This document shows, one piece after another, positions 39,435 to 48,699 of a stretch of 64,000 bases of DNA. Source of the stretch: Rhizobium esperanzae (lineage in GTDB: Bacteria; Pseudomonadota; Alphaproteobacteria; Rhizobiales; Rhizobiaceae). The number at the start of each line of letters is the position of its first letter. Within the stretch, counting starts at the first letter, position 1. The stretch is from the NCBI RefSeq assembly GCF_014197615.1, contig NZ_JACIFY010000011.1, positions 62,001 to 126,000 on the forward strand. Reading direction: 5' to 3'. Position numbers and translations under genes: made by a program. The notes below the pieces were generated by a model. That model was not told the DNA's origin. It worked only from the letters and a program-made list of their open reading frames with translations, and did not search any database.

Positions 39435-40487
39435 TCAGGCGCCGTGCAGAGCCTCCGGCGCCGGCGAGGATAGGGTTGCGGGCGTCTGTTCGCGCGAAGC
39501 GGCGAGCCTCTCCTCGGCCCTGCGGGCCGCCGCCTGCAGGTCGCGCGGCTTGCCGGATATCTTTTCCATGGCTGCGATGGCGACATCGGTTGCGAGATAG
39601 TCCGGCTTATGGCCGACGCCTCGTACGGTGATCAGTTCGGAACCGGATATATCACGGGCAAGGCCGCGCGAATGCAGGTGCTCCCAGACGACCTCGTCGC
39701 TGTCGCCTGTGATGATGACGGTCGGGGCGGTGATCTGAGAATAGAGCGGCGAGTGTGCCTTCACATAGGCGAGCAGCCTTTTGAAATCGGCGGCGTTGTT
39801 GTGGAAGGCGCCCGGCCGCAGCACCAGCGACGGACCTGTTTTCTCGATATAATCGACAGGGCGCGGATTGGGGCGGAAAACATTCTGCGTGCCGCGTTCG
39901 AGCCGGCTCAGCCCGAGCGGTACGACGATCGCGTGGTTGAAGAGCCAGCCGACGATCGGTGCTGTGGCCACATGATAGTACCAGTCGATGCCGCCCGGCC
40001 AGGGATGGGTGGCGGGTGCGAGAAAGAGGAGGCCGGCAGCCTTTTCGGGATGGCGCAGGCCGAAGGCGGCGGTGATCGCGCCGCCGAAGGAATGGCCGAC
40101 GATGATCGCCTTCTCGATGCCGCGCTTTTCCATCAGCCTGGCGATCGCATCGGCCTGGCCAGAAGGAATTGCGTTTTCCGGCCCGCCGCGCTCGGAATAA
40201 CCGTGACCGGGACGATCGACGAAGAGCATTTCCGCTCGGCCTTCGAGTGCGGCACGAAAGGCGACGACCTGATCGAGCAGGTTGCCGCTGGCGCCGTGAA
40301 TAAAGACGAGCGCCGGCAGATCCGCATTTTCGGGACGCTCGATATGGACGGCATTCATGCGGTAGCCGCCGACATCCGTCAGTTCGCCGATATTCGGATA
40401 GGTTCGTTCGAATTGCCGCGCCTTGTAGGAGGAGTAACCGATGGCGGCGGCGAGCGGGGCGAGAAGAGCGGAAACTTCGGCAAACAT
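39435..40487 (-). CDS. alpha/beta hydrolase
   Basis: A 350-residue alpha/beta hydrolase with the nucleophile elbow IIVGHSFGGAIT, the oxyanion segment LVFIHGASGNL and the catalytic His expected in VRGVGHKPDYL. The N-terminal 30 residues contain a hydrophobic stretch that may anchor it to the membrane. The C-terminal 50 residues are Ala/Arg-rich. The substrate is unknown. It is likely transcribed alone. Confidence 0.85.
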   Translation of the reverse strand: MFAEVSALLAPLAAAIGYSSYKARQFERTYPNIGELTDVGGYRMNAVHIERPENADLPALVFIHGASGNLLDQVVAFRAALEGRAEMLFVDRPGHGYSERGGPENAIPSGQADAIARLMEKRGIEKAIIVGHSFGGAITAAFGLRHPEKAAGLLFLAPATHPWPGGIDWYYHVATAPIVGWLFNHAIVVPLGLSRLERGTQNVFRPNPRPVDYIEKTGPSLVLRPGAFHNNAADFKRLLAYVKAHSPLYSQITAPTVIITGDSDEVVWEHLHSRGLARDISGSELITVRGVGHKPDYLATDVAIAAMEKISGKPRDLQAAARRAEERLAASREQTPATLSSPAPEALHGA

Positions 40488-40560
40488 GATCTTGGGACGT
40501 GTTGCGACGGTTCTAAAGTTGCGCGGCGCGGCCGAGGGTCAAAGATCGCGCGAGCCGAAA

Positions 40561-41169
40561 TCAGGTGCGGTTGCCGGCGAGTTTTTCCGACAGCGTGTTG
40601 ACCTGTTCCTGCGCGGTGCGTTCGGCGGGATAGACATCGAGGAAACGTTCCCAAGCTTTCAAGGTCAACTGGTCGTTGCCGGAATTGCTGAGGATCGCCG
40701 CCATGCCGGAGAGCGCGCCGAAATGGCGCGGCTCGAGATCGAGCACACGTTCGATGTCGGACATCGACTTGCGATAATTGCCCATGACGAAATTCAGCGT
40801 GGCGCGACGGTTCCAGCTCTCGGCATAATCGGGCTTCAGCGCGATCGCCTCGTCAAGGAAATCGAGGGCGGCGGGATTGCGCTTTTCCTCGATCGCCTTG
40901 TCGGCCCACTGCATCAGCAGATTGACGGTGGCGCTGCCGGAATCGTTCCATTCCGTGCGAATCTCATTGGCGATGCTGCTGGCCTTGTCGGGGTCGCGCT
41001 CGCGTTTCAGCTGGGCAAAGAGCTGGTCGAGGTGCTGCTTCGGTGAAGAATTGACATCCGCCTGCTCGACGATAACGTCCTTTTCCACGGCAACGGCCGG
41101 AAAGCTGGGGATGAAAAAGATGAGCGGCAGCGCCGCTGACGTCAAAGCAAAAAAGCGCATGGCGGACAT
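40561..41169 (-). CDS. TPR-repeat exported protein
   Basis: A 202-residue protein with a signal peptide (MRFFALTSAALPLIFF, cleavage near AVA) and about three tetratricopeptide repeats from residue 90 onward (ALDFLDEAIALKPDYAESWN; RKSMSDIERVLDLEPRHFGAL). ATG 41169 or the nearby ATG 41160 are both possible; the latter begins the signal directly. TPRs are protein-protein adapters; the partner is unknown. It is preceded by L36 on the same strand. Confidence 0.82.
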   Translation of the reverse strand: MSAMRFFALTSAALPLIFFIPSFPAVAVEKDVIVEQADVNSSPKQHLDQLFAQLKRERDPDKASSIANEIRTEWNDSGSATVNLLMQWADKAIEEKRNPAALDFLDEAIALKPDYAESWNRRATLNFVMGNYRKSMSDIERVLDLEPRHFGALSGMAAILSNSGNDQLTLKAWERFLDVYPAERTAQEQVNTLSEKLAGNRT

Positions 41170-41280
41170 ATTAGCCCGCCAACGCCGAAGATCAAACAAA
41201 TTTGACGTGATCACCGCAGCGATCCCCCGGATATATCTGCCGACGCAAGTGGCGCAACAAGGCAATCCGGACGCGCGAAA

Positions 41281-41406
41281 TCAGCCCTGACGAGCCTTGT
41301 AGCGCGGGTTCAGCTTGTTGATGATGTAGATGCGGCCCTTGCGGCGAACCAGACGGTTGTCACGGTGACGAGCCTTGAGCGACTTGAGCGAATTCTTGAT
41401 CTTCAT
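41281..41406 (-). CDS. rpmJ: 50S ribosomal protein L36
   Basis: A 41-residue protein starting [20 protein letters not shown] and ending in [12 protein letters not shown]. This is the alphaproteobacterial L36 form that lacks the zinc-binding Cys residues. Start ATG 41404-41406 and stop TGA 41281-41283 are on the minus strand. Confidence 0.93.
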   Translation of the reverse strand: MKIKNSLKSLKARHRDNRLVRRKGRIYIINKLNPRYKARQG

Positions 41407-41460
41407 TTTTCTGATCCGCGATCTCTATGGGGGAATTCACATTCGCCCGTATCTTTAACA

Positions 41461-41489
41461 ATCAAAAGCGCGCCGTCAGGCGCGCTCTT
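41461..41489 (-). terminator. terminator of the purEK transcript
   Basis: AGCGCGCC (41467-41474), GTCA, GGCGCGCT (41479-41486) form an 8-bp perfect stem. Read on the minus strand it runs into TTTTGATTG. It lies between purK (stop 41571) and rpmJ. Confidence 0.82.
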
Positions 41490-41570
41490 TAGGTGGGGGA
41501 GCAGATACCCCGTCACCTCCACCGTGTCAACCACATGACGGTGTTTTTCCCAAGGCGCAGAGGTGTTTTC

Positions 41571-42647
41571 TCACCCGGAAACCGGGGATTTCGGCGCCAA
41601 GGTGGTGACATGGCCCATCTTGCGGCCGGGGCGCCATTCGGTCTTGCCGTACAGATGAACCAGCGTATCGGGGCGCTGAAGCCAGTCGGGAACGGCAAGG
41701 ATATCGTCACCGATCAGGTTCTGCAGGACACAGTCGGAATGGCGGTCGGCATTGCCGAGCGGCAGGCCGGCGACGGCGCGGATATGCTGCTCGAACTGGC
41801 TGACGACGCAGGCGGCCTCCGTCCAATGGCCGGAGTTGTGCACACGCGGCGCCATCTCGTTGGCGATCAGGCCGCCATCGGCAAGCACGAAGAATTCTAT
41901 GCCGATGACGCCGACATAGTTCAACGCGGCGAGGATCGTTTCGGCCGATCGGCGTGCGGCTTCGGCTGTCTGCGCGGAGATTGCCGCGGGAACCGTCGAG
42001 GTGTGGAGGATGCCGTTGCGGTGGACATTCTCGGCGGGGTCGAAGCAGACGACCGTGCCGTCCGTGGCGCGGGCGGCAATGATCGAGACTTCGCGCTCGA
42101 AGCCGATGAAGCTTTCGAGGATCAGCGGCACGGCGCCAAGCGCGGCATAGGCGCCATCGGCGCTGTCGGCCGCTGAGCGGAAAACCTTCTGGCCCTTGCC
42201 GTCATAACCGAGACGGCGGGTTTTCAATACACCCTGGCCGCCGAAATCCTGAAGCGCCATTTCCAGATCGGCCTGGCTGTCGACCGCGTGGAAGCGGGCG
42301 GTGGATATGCCGCAGCCATTGAGGAAGCGTTTTTCGACAAGGCGGTCCTGGGCGGCTTCCAGCGCCTTCGGCGGCGGATAGACCGGCACGCTGGCCGAAA
42401 GCGTTTCGGCGGCTGCGACGGGCACGTTTTCGAATTCGTAGGTAACGATATCGCAGGCATGCGCCAGTTCGGCTAGTGCCGCCGGATCGTCATAGGCGGC
42501 AACAATCTGCCGGTTGGCGAGCTGGGCGGCTGGGCAGTCCGTCTGCGGTTCGAGAATGATCGTGCGAAAATTCAATCTGGCGGCGGCAATGGCCAGCATG
42601 CGGCCGAGCTGGCCGCCGCCGATGATGCCGATCGTTCTTGCCGTCAT
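41571..42647 (-). CDS. purK: 5-(carboxyamino)imidazole ribonucleotide synthase
   Basis: It carboxylates AIR with bicarbonate and ATP to N5-CAIR in purine synthesis. The 358-residue ATP-grasp protein has the opening [17 protein letters not shown] and the conserved [21 protein letters not shown]. Start ATG 42647 overlaps the purE stop as ATGA. Length is standard. Confidence 0.94.
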   Translation of the reverse strand: MTARTIGIIGGGQLGRMLAIAAARLNFRTIILEPQTDCPAAQLANRQIVAAYDDPAALAELAHACDIVTYEFENVPVAAAETLSASVPVYPPPKALEAAQDRLVEKRFLNGCGISTARFHAVDSQADLEMALQDFGGQGVLKTRRLGYDGKGQKVFRSAADSADGAYAALGAVPLILESFIGFEREVSIIAARATDGTVVCFDPAENVHRNGILHTSTVPAAISAQTAEAARRSAETILAALNYVGVIGIEFFVLADGGLIANEMAPRVHNSGHWTEAACVVSQFEQHIRAVAGLPLGNADRHSDCVLQNLIGDDILAVPDWLQRPDTLVHLYGKTEWRPGRKMGHVTTLAPKSPVSG

Positions 42648-43138
42648 AGGTCGTCCATCGGGTATTCGGCGACGGCAGCGCTCTGGCGCTCGCGCCACTC
42701 GTCGAGCCGGTCGGCGATTTCGTCGTCGGAGAGGGCAAGGACGGCGGCGGCAAGAAGAGCGGCGTTGACCGCGCCGGCCTTGCCGATGGCGAGCGTTCCC
42801 ACCGGAATGCCGGCCGGCATCTGAACGATGGAAAGAAGGCTGTCCTGGCCGGAGAGGGCTTTGGACTGGACCGGTACGCCGAAAACCGGCAGCGGCGTCA
42901 TCGATGCGGTCATGCCAGGCAGGTGGGCTGCGCCGCCGGCACCGGCGATGATGACCTTGAAGCCTTCCGCCCGTGCGCCCTTGGCAAAATTGACCAGCCG
43001 GTCGACTGTGCGGTGCGCCGAAATGATGCGCGCATCATACGGGATCTCCAGCGCCTCCAGCGTGTCGGCGGCGTTCTTCATGGTCTCCCAGTCGGACTGG
43101 CTGCCCATGATGATGGCGACGGACGGTCTGTCTGTCAT
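42644..43138 (-). CDS. purE: N5-carboxyaminoimidazole ribonucleotide mutase
   Basis: A 164-residue PurE class I mutase that converts N5-CAIR to CAIR. It contains [14 protein letters not shown] and the catalytic-loop region [12 protein letters not shown]. It is coupled to purK by ATGA. Start ATG 43138 gives the family length; a frame extension to 43159 is rejected. A YdcH-like gene ends 17 bases upstream in the same direction. Confidence 0.94.
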   Translation of the reverse strand: MTDRPSVAIIMGSQSDWETMKNAADTLEALEIPYDARIISAHRTVDRLVNFAKGARAEGFKVIIAGAGGAAHLPGMTASMTPLPVFGVPVQSKALSGQDSLLSIVQMPAGIPVGTLAIGKAGAVNAALLAAAVLALSDDEIADRLDEWRERQSAAVAEYPMDDL

Positions 43139-43155
43139 CGTTGTTGTTACCCCTC

Positions 43156-43359
43156 TCAAGCGATGATGTCAGGGATGATCTGATCTTCCAGCTTGGAGAG
43201 CCTGTCCTTGATGACGAGCTTCTTCTTCTTCATGCGCTGGATCCGCAGAGCATCGCATCCGATCTGGATCATGGCGTTGATCGCGGCGTCGAAATCCTCG
43301 TGCTCCTGGCGCAGCCGTGCTACCGTCAGCCTGATTTCCGCCTGTTCCTGATCGGCCAT
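43156..43359 (-). CDS. YdcH-like small coiled protein (DUF465)
   Basis: A 67-residue helical protein of the DUF465/YdcH type. The conserved tail segment is [26 protein letters not shown] lies 5 bases before ATG 43359. It immediately precedes purE, so it may be the first gene of a ydcH-purE-purK operon. The function is unknown. A related protein lies divergently at 43587. Confidence 0.86.
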   Translation of the reverse strand: MADQEQAEIRLTVARLRQEHEDFDAAINAMIQIGCDALRIQRMKKKKLVIKDRLSKLEDQIIPDIIA

Positions 43360-43586
43360 ATGTATTCCCCGTTATCGTCCTCGGATCTTGTCCGATCTGC
43401 CGATGATTTCCGCAAGCTCCTATCACCAAATACAGGTAACGGCTAGTTAGTCTTGATCATGAAATTGCCATCCAGTCTTCATCTTTTGGCCTTCGACAAG
43501 CCGTCAAAAATATGTCACAGTCCCCGCCGTTGACACCTTGATCCCCGACGATATGGCCGGGGAGGGTAAGAGGAAGGAAGGGTCAA
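43360..43586. promoter_or_regulatory. divergent region between two YdcH-like genes
   Basis: This 227-base gap separates two divergent DUF465 genes. It is moderately AT-rich near 43470-43520. GGAAGGAAGGG just before 43587 is a strong ribosome site for the right-hand gene. No palindrome or known box was seen. Confidence 0.4.
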
Positions 43587-43760
43587 ATGACAGTTGAAGC
43601 TCATCTTGAATCACTCCAGAAAAAACATGTCGCTCTCGAGGAAGAGTTGCACACGCTCAGAACAGCTCCCTCTATCTCCGATACGGAAATTGCTGAATGC
43701 AAGCGCCGCAAGTTGCGCATCAAGGACGAGATTCAGCGTCTCAAGTCATCCGTCCACTGA
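43587..43760 (+). CDS. second YdcH-like small coiled protein (DUF465)
   Basis: A 57-residue coiled-coil protein starting MTVEAHLESLQKKHVALEEE. The C-terminal part (KRRKLRIKDEIQRLKSS) resembles the K-x-L-x-I-K-D-x4-L segment of the divergent neighbour, so the two are probably paralogues. AAGGAAGGG precedes the ATG. It is short, so it is easily missed by length-filtered ORF calls. Confidence 0.85.
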   Translation: MTVEAHLESLQKKHVALEEELHTLRTAPSISDTEIAECKRRKLRIKDEIQRLKSSVH

Positions 43761-43859
43761 TCTTCCCAAGGATCGCCGGTCGATCGTCTTGCGAAAGAAA
43801 AGGTAAATCCATCCATTCCGCCTAAAATCAGCAAGAACCGGTGATTTCACACCAGATTT

Positions 43860-43899
43860 GCGCCAGCCCGATGCCTGCAGCATCGCGGCTGGCGCTTTT
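43860..43899 (+). terminator. terminator after the second YdcH gene
   Basis: GCGCCAGCCCGATGC pairs with GCATCGCGGCTGGCGC (one bulged base) around CTGCA and is followed by TTTTGCG. It ends the short transcript from 43587. Confidence 0.85.
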
Positions 43900-43980
43900 G
43901 CGAGAAAAATGTGCGTAAAATCAAGGGCCTGAAGCGCAAGGAGCGAATCTGAAAGATCGCGGCGCGCTTTAGCCGAGCCC

Positions 43981-44241
43981 TTAAGCCCAGAACTGATCCA
44001 GCCATAAATTGAGGGTGTCGAAACCGCGGTTGTTGACCGTGTAGATGCGTTTCGTGCCTTCCGATGTCACCGAGACGAGGTTGCTGTCGAGCAACGCCTT
44101 CAGGTGCTGCGAAACAGCGGGGCGGCTGATCGGCAGGCCCTCGGCGAGTTCGTTGACTGTCCGTGGTGCGCGGCGCAACTCCTCCAGCAGAAAACGCCGG
44201 TTCGGATCGGCAATCGCAGAGAAAGGGTCCGTGTTCGACAT
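43981..44241 (-). CDS. ArsR-type winged-helix regulator
   Basis: An 86-residue HTH protein with the ArsR-family recognition region RTVNELAEGLPISRPAVSQHL. It is shorter than typical ArsR proteins and has no visible metal-binding CxC or His cluster, so an SdpR-like, non-metal-sensing role is possible. The ribosome site is poor. It lies 67 bases downstream of a TauE/SafE gene on the same strand, so the two may be linked. Confidence 0.82.
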   Translation of the reverse strand: MSNTDPFSAIADPNRRFLLEELRRAPRTVNELAEGLPISRPAVSQHLKALLDSNLVSVTSEGTKRIYTVNNRGFDTLNLWLDQFWA

Positions 44242-44308
44242 AACGCGAACGCTACGTCAAACCGGCCGCCGCAGCAAGGAAATTGTGCAATGCAGCGTGC
44301 TGGAGCCC

Positions 44309-45073
44309 TTACCAGCCAAGGCCCTCGCGCACGATCAGCAATGCGGCGATCAGGGCCATCGCATACATGAACGGATAGAAGATGGCCGGTCTCATGCGGC
44401 GCACGCACCAGGCGCCGGCGAGGGTGGCGAGCGGAGCGAAGGGCAGAAGCGTCGCGGAGGTCGCAAGATTCTGGGTATCGAGCTGGCCGAGCGCAAAATA
44501 GGGGATCAGCTTGATGGCGTTGAGGATCGCAAAGAATCGCACGCTGGTGCCGGTATATTCGCGCGGTTGCAGTTTCAACGGCAGGGCATAGATCTGAAAG
44601 GGCGCACCGCCCGCATGGGCGACGAAGCTGCCGTAACCGGAAAACGTGCCCCAGAGGCCGGCGGCCACCGGCCGCTGGCCGCGCGGCGGGACTATCTTGT
44701 CGGCGCCCAGGCCGTAATTGTTCCAGAAATAGCGCAGGCAGAAGAGGATGGTCACCGCGCCGATGACGATGCGCAGCACATTGCCCGGCACGAGTGCGGA
44801 GGTCGCCCAGCCCAGCGCGATGCCGAAGACGGCGCCCGGCAGCATGATCTTCAGCGTCGCCCAGTCGCCGTGCTTGCGCCAGATGACGAGCGAGATCATG
44901 TCCATGAAGACCAGGATCGGCAGCAGGATCGCCGCCGCCTCGACCGGCGAGACGACGAGGGCGAGGAAGGGCAGGCCGATCAGCGACAAAGCGTCGCCCA
45001 TGCCGCCCTTTGCGAGGCCCACCAGCAGAACGGCAGGCACGGCGGCGTAGTAGAATGACAAATCCTGCGGCAT
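44309..45073 (-). CDS. TauE/SafE-family membrane exporter
   Basis: A 254-residue inner-membrane protein with about seven hydrophobic segments. The TauE/SafE core is visible at the N-terminus (VLLVGLAKGGMGDALSLIGL). GAGGAGG lies 10 bases before ATG 45073. The family moves sulfite, sulfoacetate or other small anions across the membrane; the substrate here is not visible. The following ArsR-type gene could regulate it. Confidence 0.85.
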   Translation of the reverse strand: MPQDLSFYYAAVPAVLLVGLAKGGMGDALSLIGLPFLALVVSPVEAAAILLPILVFMDMISLVIWRKHGDWATLKIMLPGAVFGIALGWATSALVPGNVLRIVIGAVTILFCLRYFWNNYGLGADKIVPPRGQRPVAAGLWGTFSGYGSFVAHAGGAPFQIYALPLKLQPREYTGTSVRFFAILNAIKLIPYFALGQLDTQNLATSATLLPFAPLATLAGAWCVRRMRPAIFYPFMYAMALIAALLIVREGLGW

Positions 45074-45180
45074 GCTTTCGACGTCCTCCTCTTGCAAGCC
45101 TCGTCTAACGGAACTACTCACACAAAACGAGTGCGGCTCCCTCATTTCGAGGGGGAATTCGCAGGAAACGGAAAGAGCTC

Positions 45181-45834
45181 ATGACCGAACCGGAAAACCG
45201 CTGCCGCCTTGTGCTCATCGCACCCGATATTGCCGATGCCGATGAACAGGCGAAGATCGTTGCCGACGCGCTGAAGGGCGGCGATGTCGCCTCGGTGATC
45301 GTACCGCAATATGGGCTCGACGACGGCACTTTCCAGAAACATGCGGAGAAGCTGGTGCCGCTGATCCAGGACGCCGGAGCGGCGGCGCTGATATCGGGCG
45401 ACAGCCGTGTTGCAGGCCGGGCGAAGGCCGATGGCCTGCATCTTTCCGGCAATGCGGAGGCGCTTTCGGAAGCGATCGACAAACACGCGCCGAAGCTGAT
45501 CGTCGGCGGCGGCAACGCAGCCGACCGTCACAAAGCGCTTGAGATCGGCGAAGTCAGGCCGGACTATATCTTCTTCGGCAAGCTCGATGGCGATATCAAG
45601 CCCGAGGCGCATCCGAAGAACCTTGCGCTCGGCGAATGGTGGGCCTCGATGATCGAGATCCCCTGCATCGTCATGGGCGGCACCGATCCGGCCTCGGCGC
45701 TTGCCGTCGCAGAGACCGGAGCGGAGTTCGTGGCGCTGCGGCTGGCGGTCTTCGGCGAGCCCGCCCGGGCGCCGTCAATCGTTGCCGAAATCAACGCGTT
45801 GCTTGACGAAAAAGCGCCACGGTTTGAGGATTGA
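45181..45834 (+). CDS. ThiE-like protein, divergent
   Basis: A 217-residue protein of the thiamine-phosphate synthase (TIM-barrel) type. Recognisable segments are VIVPQYGLDD, AKADGLHLSGN and IPCIVMGGTDPASALAVAE. The ThiE motifs are altered: the INDR-type segment reads SGDSR, and GVHLGQxD reads GLHLSGN. This suggests a paralogue with changed or lost thiamine chemistry. Ribosome site GGAAAG is 5 bases before ATG 45181. The Sel1-repeat gene follows closely. Confidence 0.72.
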   Translation: MTEPENRCRLVLIAPDIADADEQAKIVADALKGGDVASVIVPQYGLDDGTFQKHAEKLVPLIQDAGAAALISGDSRVAGRAKADGLHLSGNAEALSEAIDKHAPKLIVGGGNAADRHKALEIGEVRPDYIFFGKLDGDIKPEAHPKNLALGEWWASMIEIPCIVMGGTDPASALAVAETGAEFVALRLAVFGEPARAPSIVAEINALLDEKAPRFED

Positions 45835-45844
45835 TATCGCGCTC

Positions 45845-46927
45845 ATGCCGATCCAGACCGCCCGCCTGTTGAAATTTGTCCTTGCCAGCATGGCCGCCCT
45901 CGTCGCGGCAGGGCCGGATGTCGCCTTGGCGCAAGCAACCGATAGCGTCATAAACCAGCCAAGCTCGGGGCCGGCTTCGACTTTCCGCACCGACCGGCCT
46001 TCCGGCCCGGTCGTGCGCCCCTCCGATGGTGTCGGTGTGTTCGATCGCATGGGTGCGAAGCTGCCGGATCTGCCGCCGGAAAAGGATTACAAAGGACCTG
46101 TCGACGAGGCTTACGGCGCCTTCCAGCGCGGTTACTACCTGACGGCGATGGACAAGGCGCTGCCGCGCGCCCAACTCGGCGATGCCGCGGCGCAGACGCT
46201 GATCGGAGAGATTCTCTCGCAGGGGCTCGGCGTCAAGAAGGACGTGAAGAATGCGGCCTTCTGGTACGGCAAGGCGGCCGAAGGCGGCGATGCGGCGGCA
46301 ATGTTCAAATATGCGCTGATGCTGATGGAAGGCGAGGGCGTGCCGCGCGACAAGGCCAAGGCCGACGAGTACATGCATAAGGCGGCCGAGGCCGGCAATC
46401 CTTCGGCGGAATTCAACTGGGCGCAACTCCTCGTCGCCGACAATCCCGGCGAGAAGGGGCTGAAGCTTGCGCTGCCATTCTACGAGAAATCGGCCGAGCA
46501 GGGCATTGCCGATTCGCAATATGCCGTGGCGCAGATCTATGCGACGCTGAAGGACTTGCCGGAGGAAAAGAAGCAGCTCGCCCGCGAGTGGATGGCGCGC
46601 GCCGCGCGCGCCGGCTTCGACACGGCCCAGCTCGATCTCGGCATCTGGCTCGTCAACGGCGTCGGCGGGCCGAGGGATTACGTCAAGGGCTTCGAATGGC
46701 TGAAACTTGCCGCCAATGGCGGCAATGTCGCCGCACAGAACAAGCTCGCCCACCTCTATATCAACGCCATCGGTACGCCGCCCAACCCGGTCGAGGCGGC
46801 GAAATGGTATGTGCTGTCGCGCCGCGCCGGGCTTGCCGATCCGTCGCTCGAGGATTTCTACCTCGGCATCGAGGACGACCAGCAGAAGGCGGCAATCGAG
46901 GCCGCCAACAAGTTCCGGCGGCGATAG
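45845..46927 (+). CDS. Sel1-repeat (TPR-like) exported protein
   Basis: A 360-residue secreted protein with a signal peptide (MPIQTARLLKFVLAS, cleavage near ALA). From about residue 90 the Sel1-like repeats begin, for example AAQTLIGEILSQGLGVKKDV, NAAFWYGKAAEGGDAAAMFK and LAREWMARAARAGFDTAQL. It resembles ExoR-type regulators in architecture but is longer (ExoR is about 270 residues), so the ExoR identity is not claimed. It may be co-transcribed with the ThiE-like gene 10 bases upstream. Confidence 0.85.
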   Translation: MPIQTARLLKFVLASMAALVAAGPDVALAQATDSVINQPSSGPASTFRTDRPSGPVVRPSDGVGVFDRMGAKLPDLPPEKDYKGPVDEAYGAFQRGYYLTAMDKALPRAQLGDAAAQTLIGEILSQGLGVKKDVKNAAFWYGKAAEGGDAAAMFKYALMLMEGEGVPRDKAKADEYMHKAAEAGNPSAEFNWAQLLVADNPGEKGLKLALPFYEKSAEQGIADSQYAVAQIYATLKDLPEEKKQLAREWMARAARAGFDTAQLDLGIWLVNGVGGPRDYVKGFEWLKLAANGGNVAAQNKLAHLYINAIGTPPNPVEAAKWYVLSRRAGLADPSLEDFYLGIEDDQQKAAIEAANKFRRR

Positions 46928-46953
46928 ATGTCGCGTGTTCTCATCGAGCGCTT

Positions 46954-48699
46954 TTAAAAAAGCGCATCGGCAAAAAGGTCCTCGTCGCTTTCGACTTTGG
47001 CGGCCTCGGCAGGGGTGGGGGCGCTGTCGTCATTTGCCGGGAAGATGTCGCGATGGATGTTGCGCTCCTGGACCATCGTGTAGGCCTTGAAGATCTTGCG
47101 ATCGAGCGGGCCGATTGCCTCGGCGAGGTCGGAGATATCGGCGACCTCGGTACCGGCGGCGTTTTCAAGCAGATCGGCGCAACGGGCAAAGACCTCGCCG
47201 AGATCGCGCTGAAAATCGAGTTTGCCGATCAGCAGGCTGATCTTGGTGGCGACCTCACGACCGTTCTCGGAGAGCACCTTCAGCTCGTTTTCCATCATGT
47301 TGGCCGCGGAGCGGATGTTGCCGACGGCCGACGTCAGGCTTTCTCCAAGACCGCCGGCGCCGACATCGGTGGCGGGGGCGACGCACCCGGCCGCGGCTTC
47401 GAGCGCCGGCAGGCCGGTGACGATGGCGTCGGCGGATTCGTCGAGCTTGCCGGCGAAGATGCGCAGTTCGGCGGTGACGACGTTGATCGACCTGCCTTCC
47501 TCGCCGAGGCGGCTGCAGCGCAGATTGGTGTTCAAGGCCATGTAATGGATGTCGGTCTTGACGGCGCGGATGTTGGCGATCGCTTCGGAAAGCTTGGCGG
47601 CCGTACCTGATGTCGATTGGCTCACCTGGTCGGCCTGCCGGCTTGCCGTGTCGACTTGCTGGACGATTTCGTGGGCGGCCGAAACGCTGGATTCCAGTGC
47701 CCGCATGAAATTGCCGCCGGCTTCGCCGCTCTCACCGCTCATCTGGTCGCGCAGCTTGAGGATCTCCCGCATATCGTGATCGAAACTGGCGATCGTCGTG
47801 ACGACATTTTCCGAATCCCGCTGGAAATTGGCGCACATATCGCTCATCTGCGCTGCGGTCAGATGGTGGATGACGTTCTGCAGGCGCTTGCGGGCACCGG
47901 CATCGAGCTTTGCGCCGTCTTCGCCGGCAAAAAATTCCTCAAGCAGCGAAAGGGTGGCCTGCACATGCTCGATGCGCTGGCGGGTGATATCGCCGATCTG
48001 CAGGGCAGACAGCGTCGAGGCAACCTTGCTCTGGACGCCGCGGGCAATCGCACCGACCTCGCGGGCGACGACGCCGAGATTCTTGCGGTGTTGGGCGATC
48101 TTGGCGGCATCGTCGCGCAGGGCGGCAGCGACGGCCGGAACGGTATCGGCATAGCCCTTGGAGACACTGGCGCCGAAGGAGGCGGCGAGTTTGACCTCCT
48201 TGTCGAGGCTGTCGAGATGTGTGGCGAACCGGTTGACCTCATCGGTGCCGGAATAGATTCGTTCCAGAATCTCCTGTGCGAAGCCGGCGAATTCAGGAAG
48301 GCCGGCGCCGGTGATCTTCACGGTGACGGCGAAGGTTCTGAGATAACGCATCGTCTCCTGCATGTCGGAGACGTACTTGCGCAGTTCCCTGCCGGTCTGC
48401 GCCAGCGAGACGAGTGCCTGCTGACGATTTTCCTCGATGCCCGGCAGCGCCGTCAGGCTCTCCACCGTGGCACGGAGGTCGGCGCCGGTATCGCTCGACT
48501 CTCCATTGTCGAGCGCCGCGGTGACGCCCTCGAGAGAATTCAGCAGGCGGTTGAGGACATCCATCACCGAGAGCAGCACCGTGCCACCTTCGAGAAAACG
48601 TTCCTCGACCCGGCTGCGGGCGGATTCCAGGGTCCGGCCGATGTCCCGCCCGGATGTGTAGGCTGCAGCGTTCGGCGATACCAGAGCGTGTGCCAACAT
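46954..48699 (-). CDS. soluble MCP-like protein with degenerate signalling tip
   Basis: A 581-residue protein with long helical heptad-rich stretches and no transmembrane segment or HAMP. The region near residues 385-425 (IHYMALNTNLRCSRLGEE) aligns with the MCP hairpin tip ([20 protein letters not shown]), but the EAARAGE core is lost, so direct CheA-CheW contact is doubtful. The N-terminal 350 residues hold several helices with conserved Gln and Glu. It is divergent from the che cluster over 340 bases. It could be a modulator or a dead receptor. Confidence 0.7.
   Translation of the reverse strand: MLAHALVSPNAAAYTSGRDIGRTLESARSRVEERFLEGGTVLLSVMDVLNRLLNSLEGVTAALDNGESSDTGADLRATVESLTALPGIEENRQQALVSLAQTGRELRKYVSDMQETMRYLRTFAVTVKITGAGLPEFAGFAQEILERIYSGTDEVNRFATHLDSLDKEVKLAASFGASVSKGYADTVPAVAAALRDDAAKIAQHRKNLGVVAREVGAIARGVQSKVASTLSALQIGDITRQRIEHVQATLSLLEEFFAGEDGAKLDAGARKRLQNVIHHLTAAQMSDMCANFQRDSENVVTTIASFDHDMREILKLRDQMSGESGEAGGNFMRALESSVSAAHEIVQQVDTASRQADQVSQSTSGTAAKLSEAIANIRAVKTDIHYMALNTNLRCSRLGEEGRSINVVTAELRIFAGKLDESADAIVTGLPALEAAAGCVAPATDVGAGGLGESLTSAVGNIRSAANMMENELKVLSENGREVATKISLLIGKLDFQRDLGEVFARCADLLENAAGTEVADISDLAEAIGPLDRKIFKAYTMVQERNIHRDIFPANDDSAPTPAEAAKVESDEDLFADALF

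Noticed and set aside
45845..46927. ExoR regulator
   Set aside because: It shares Sel1-type repeats, but the length (360 versus about 270 residues) and context do not match ExoR, so the gene is named only as a Sel1-repeat protein.
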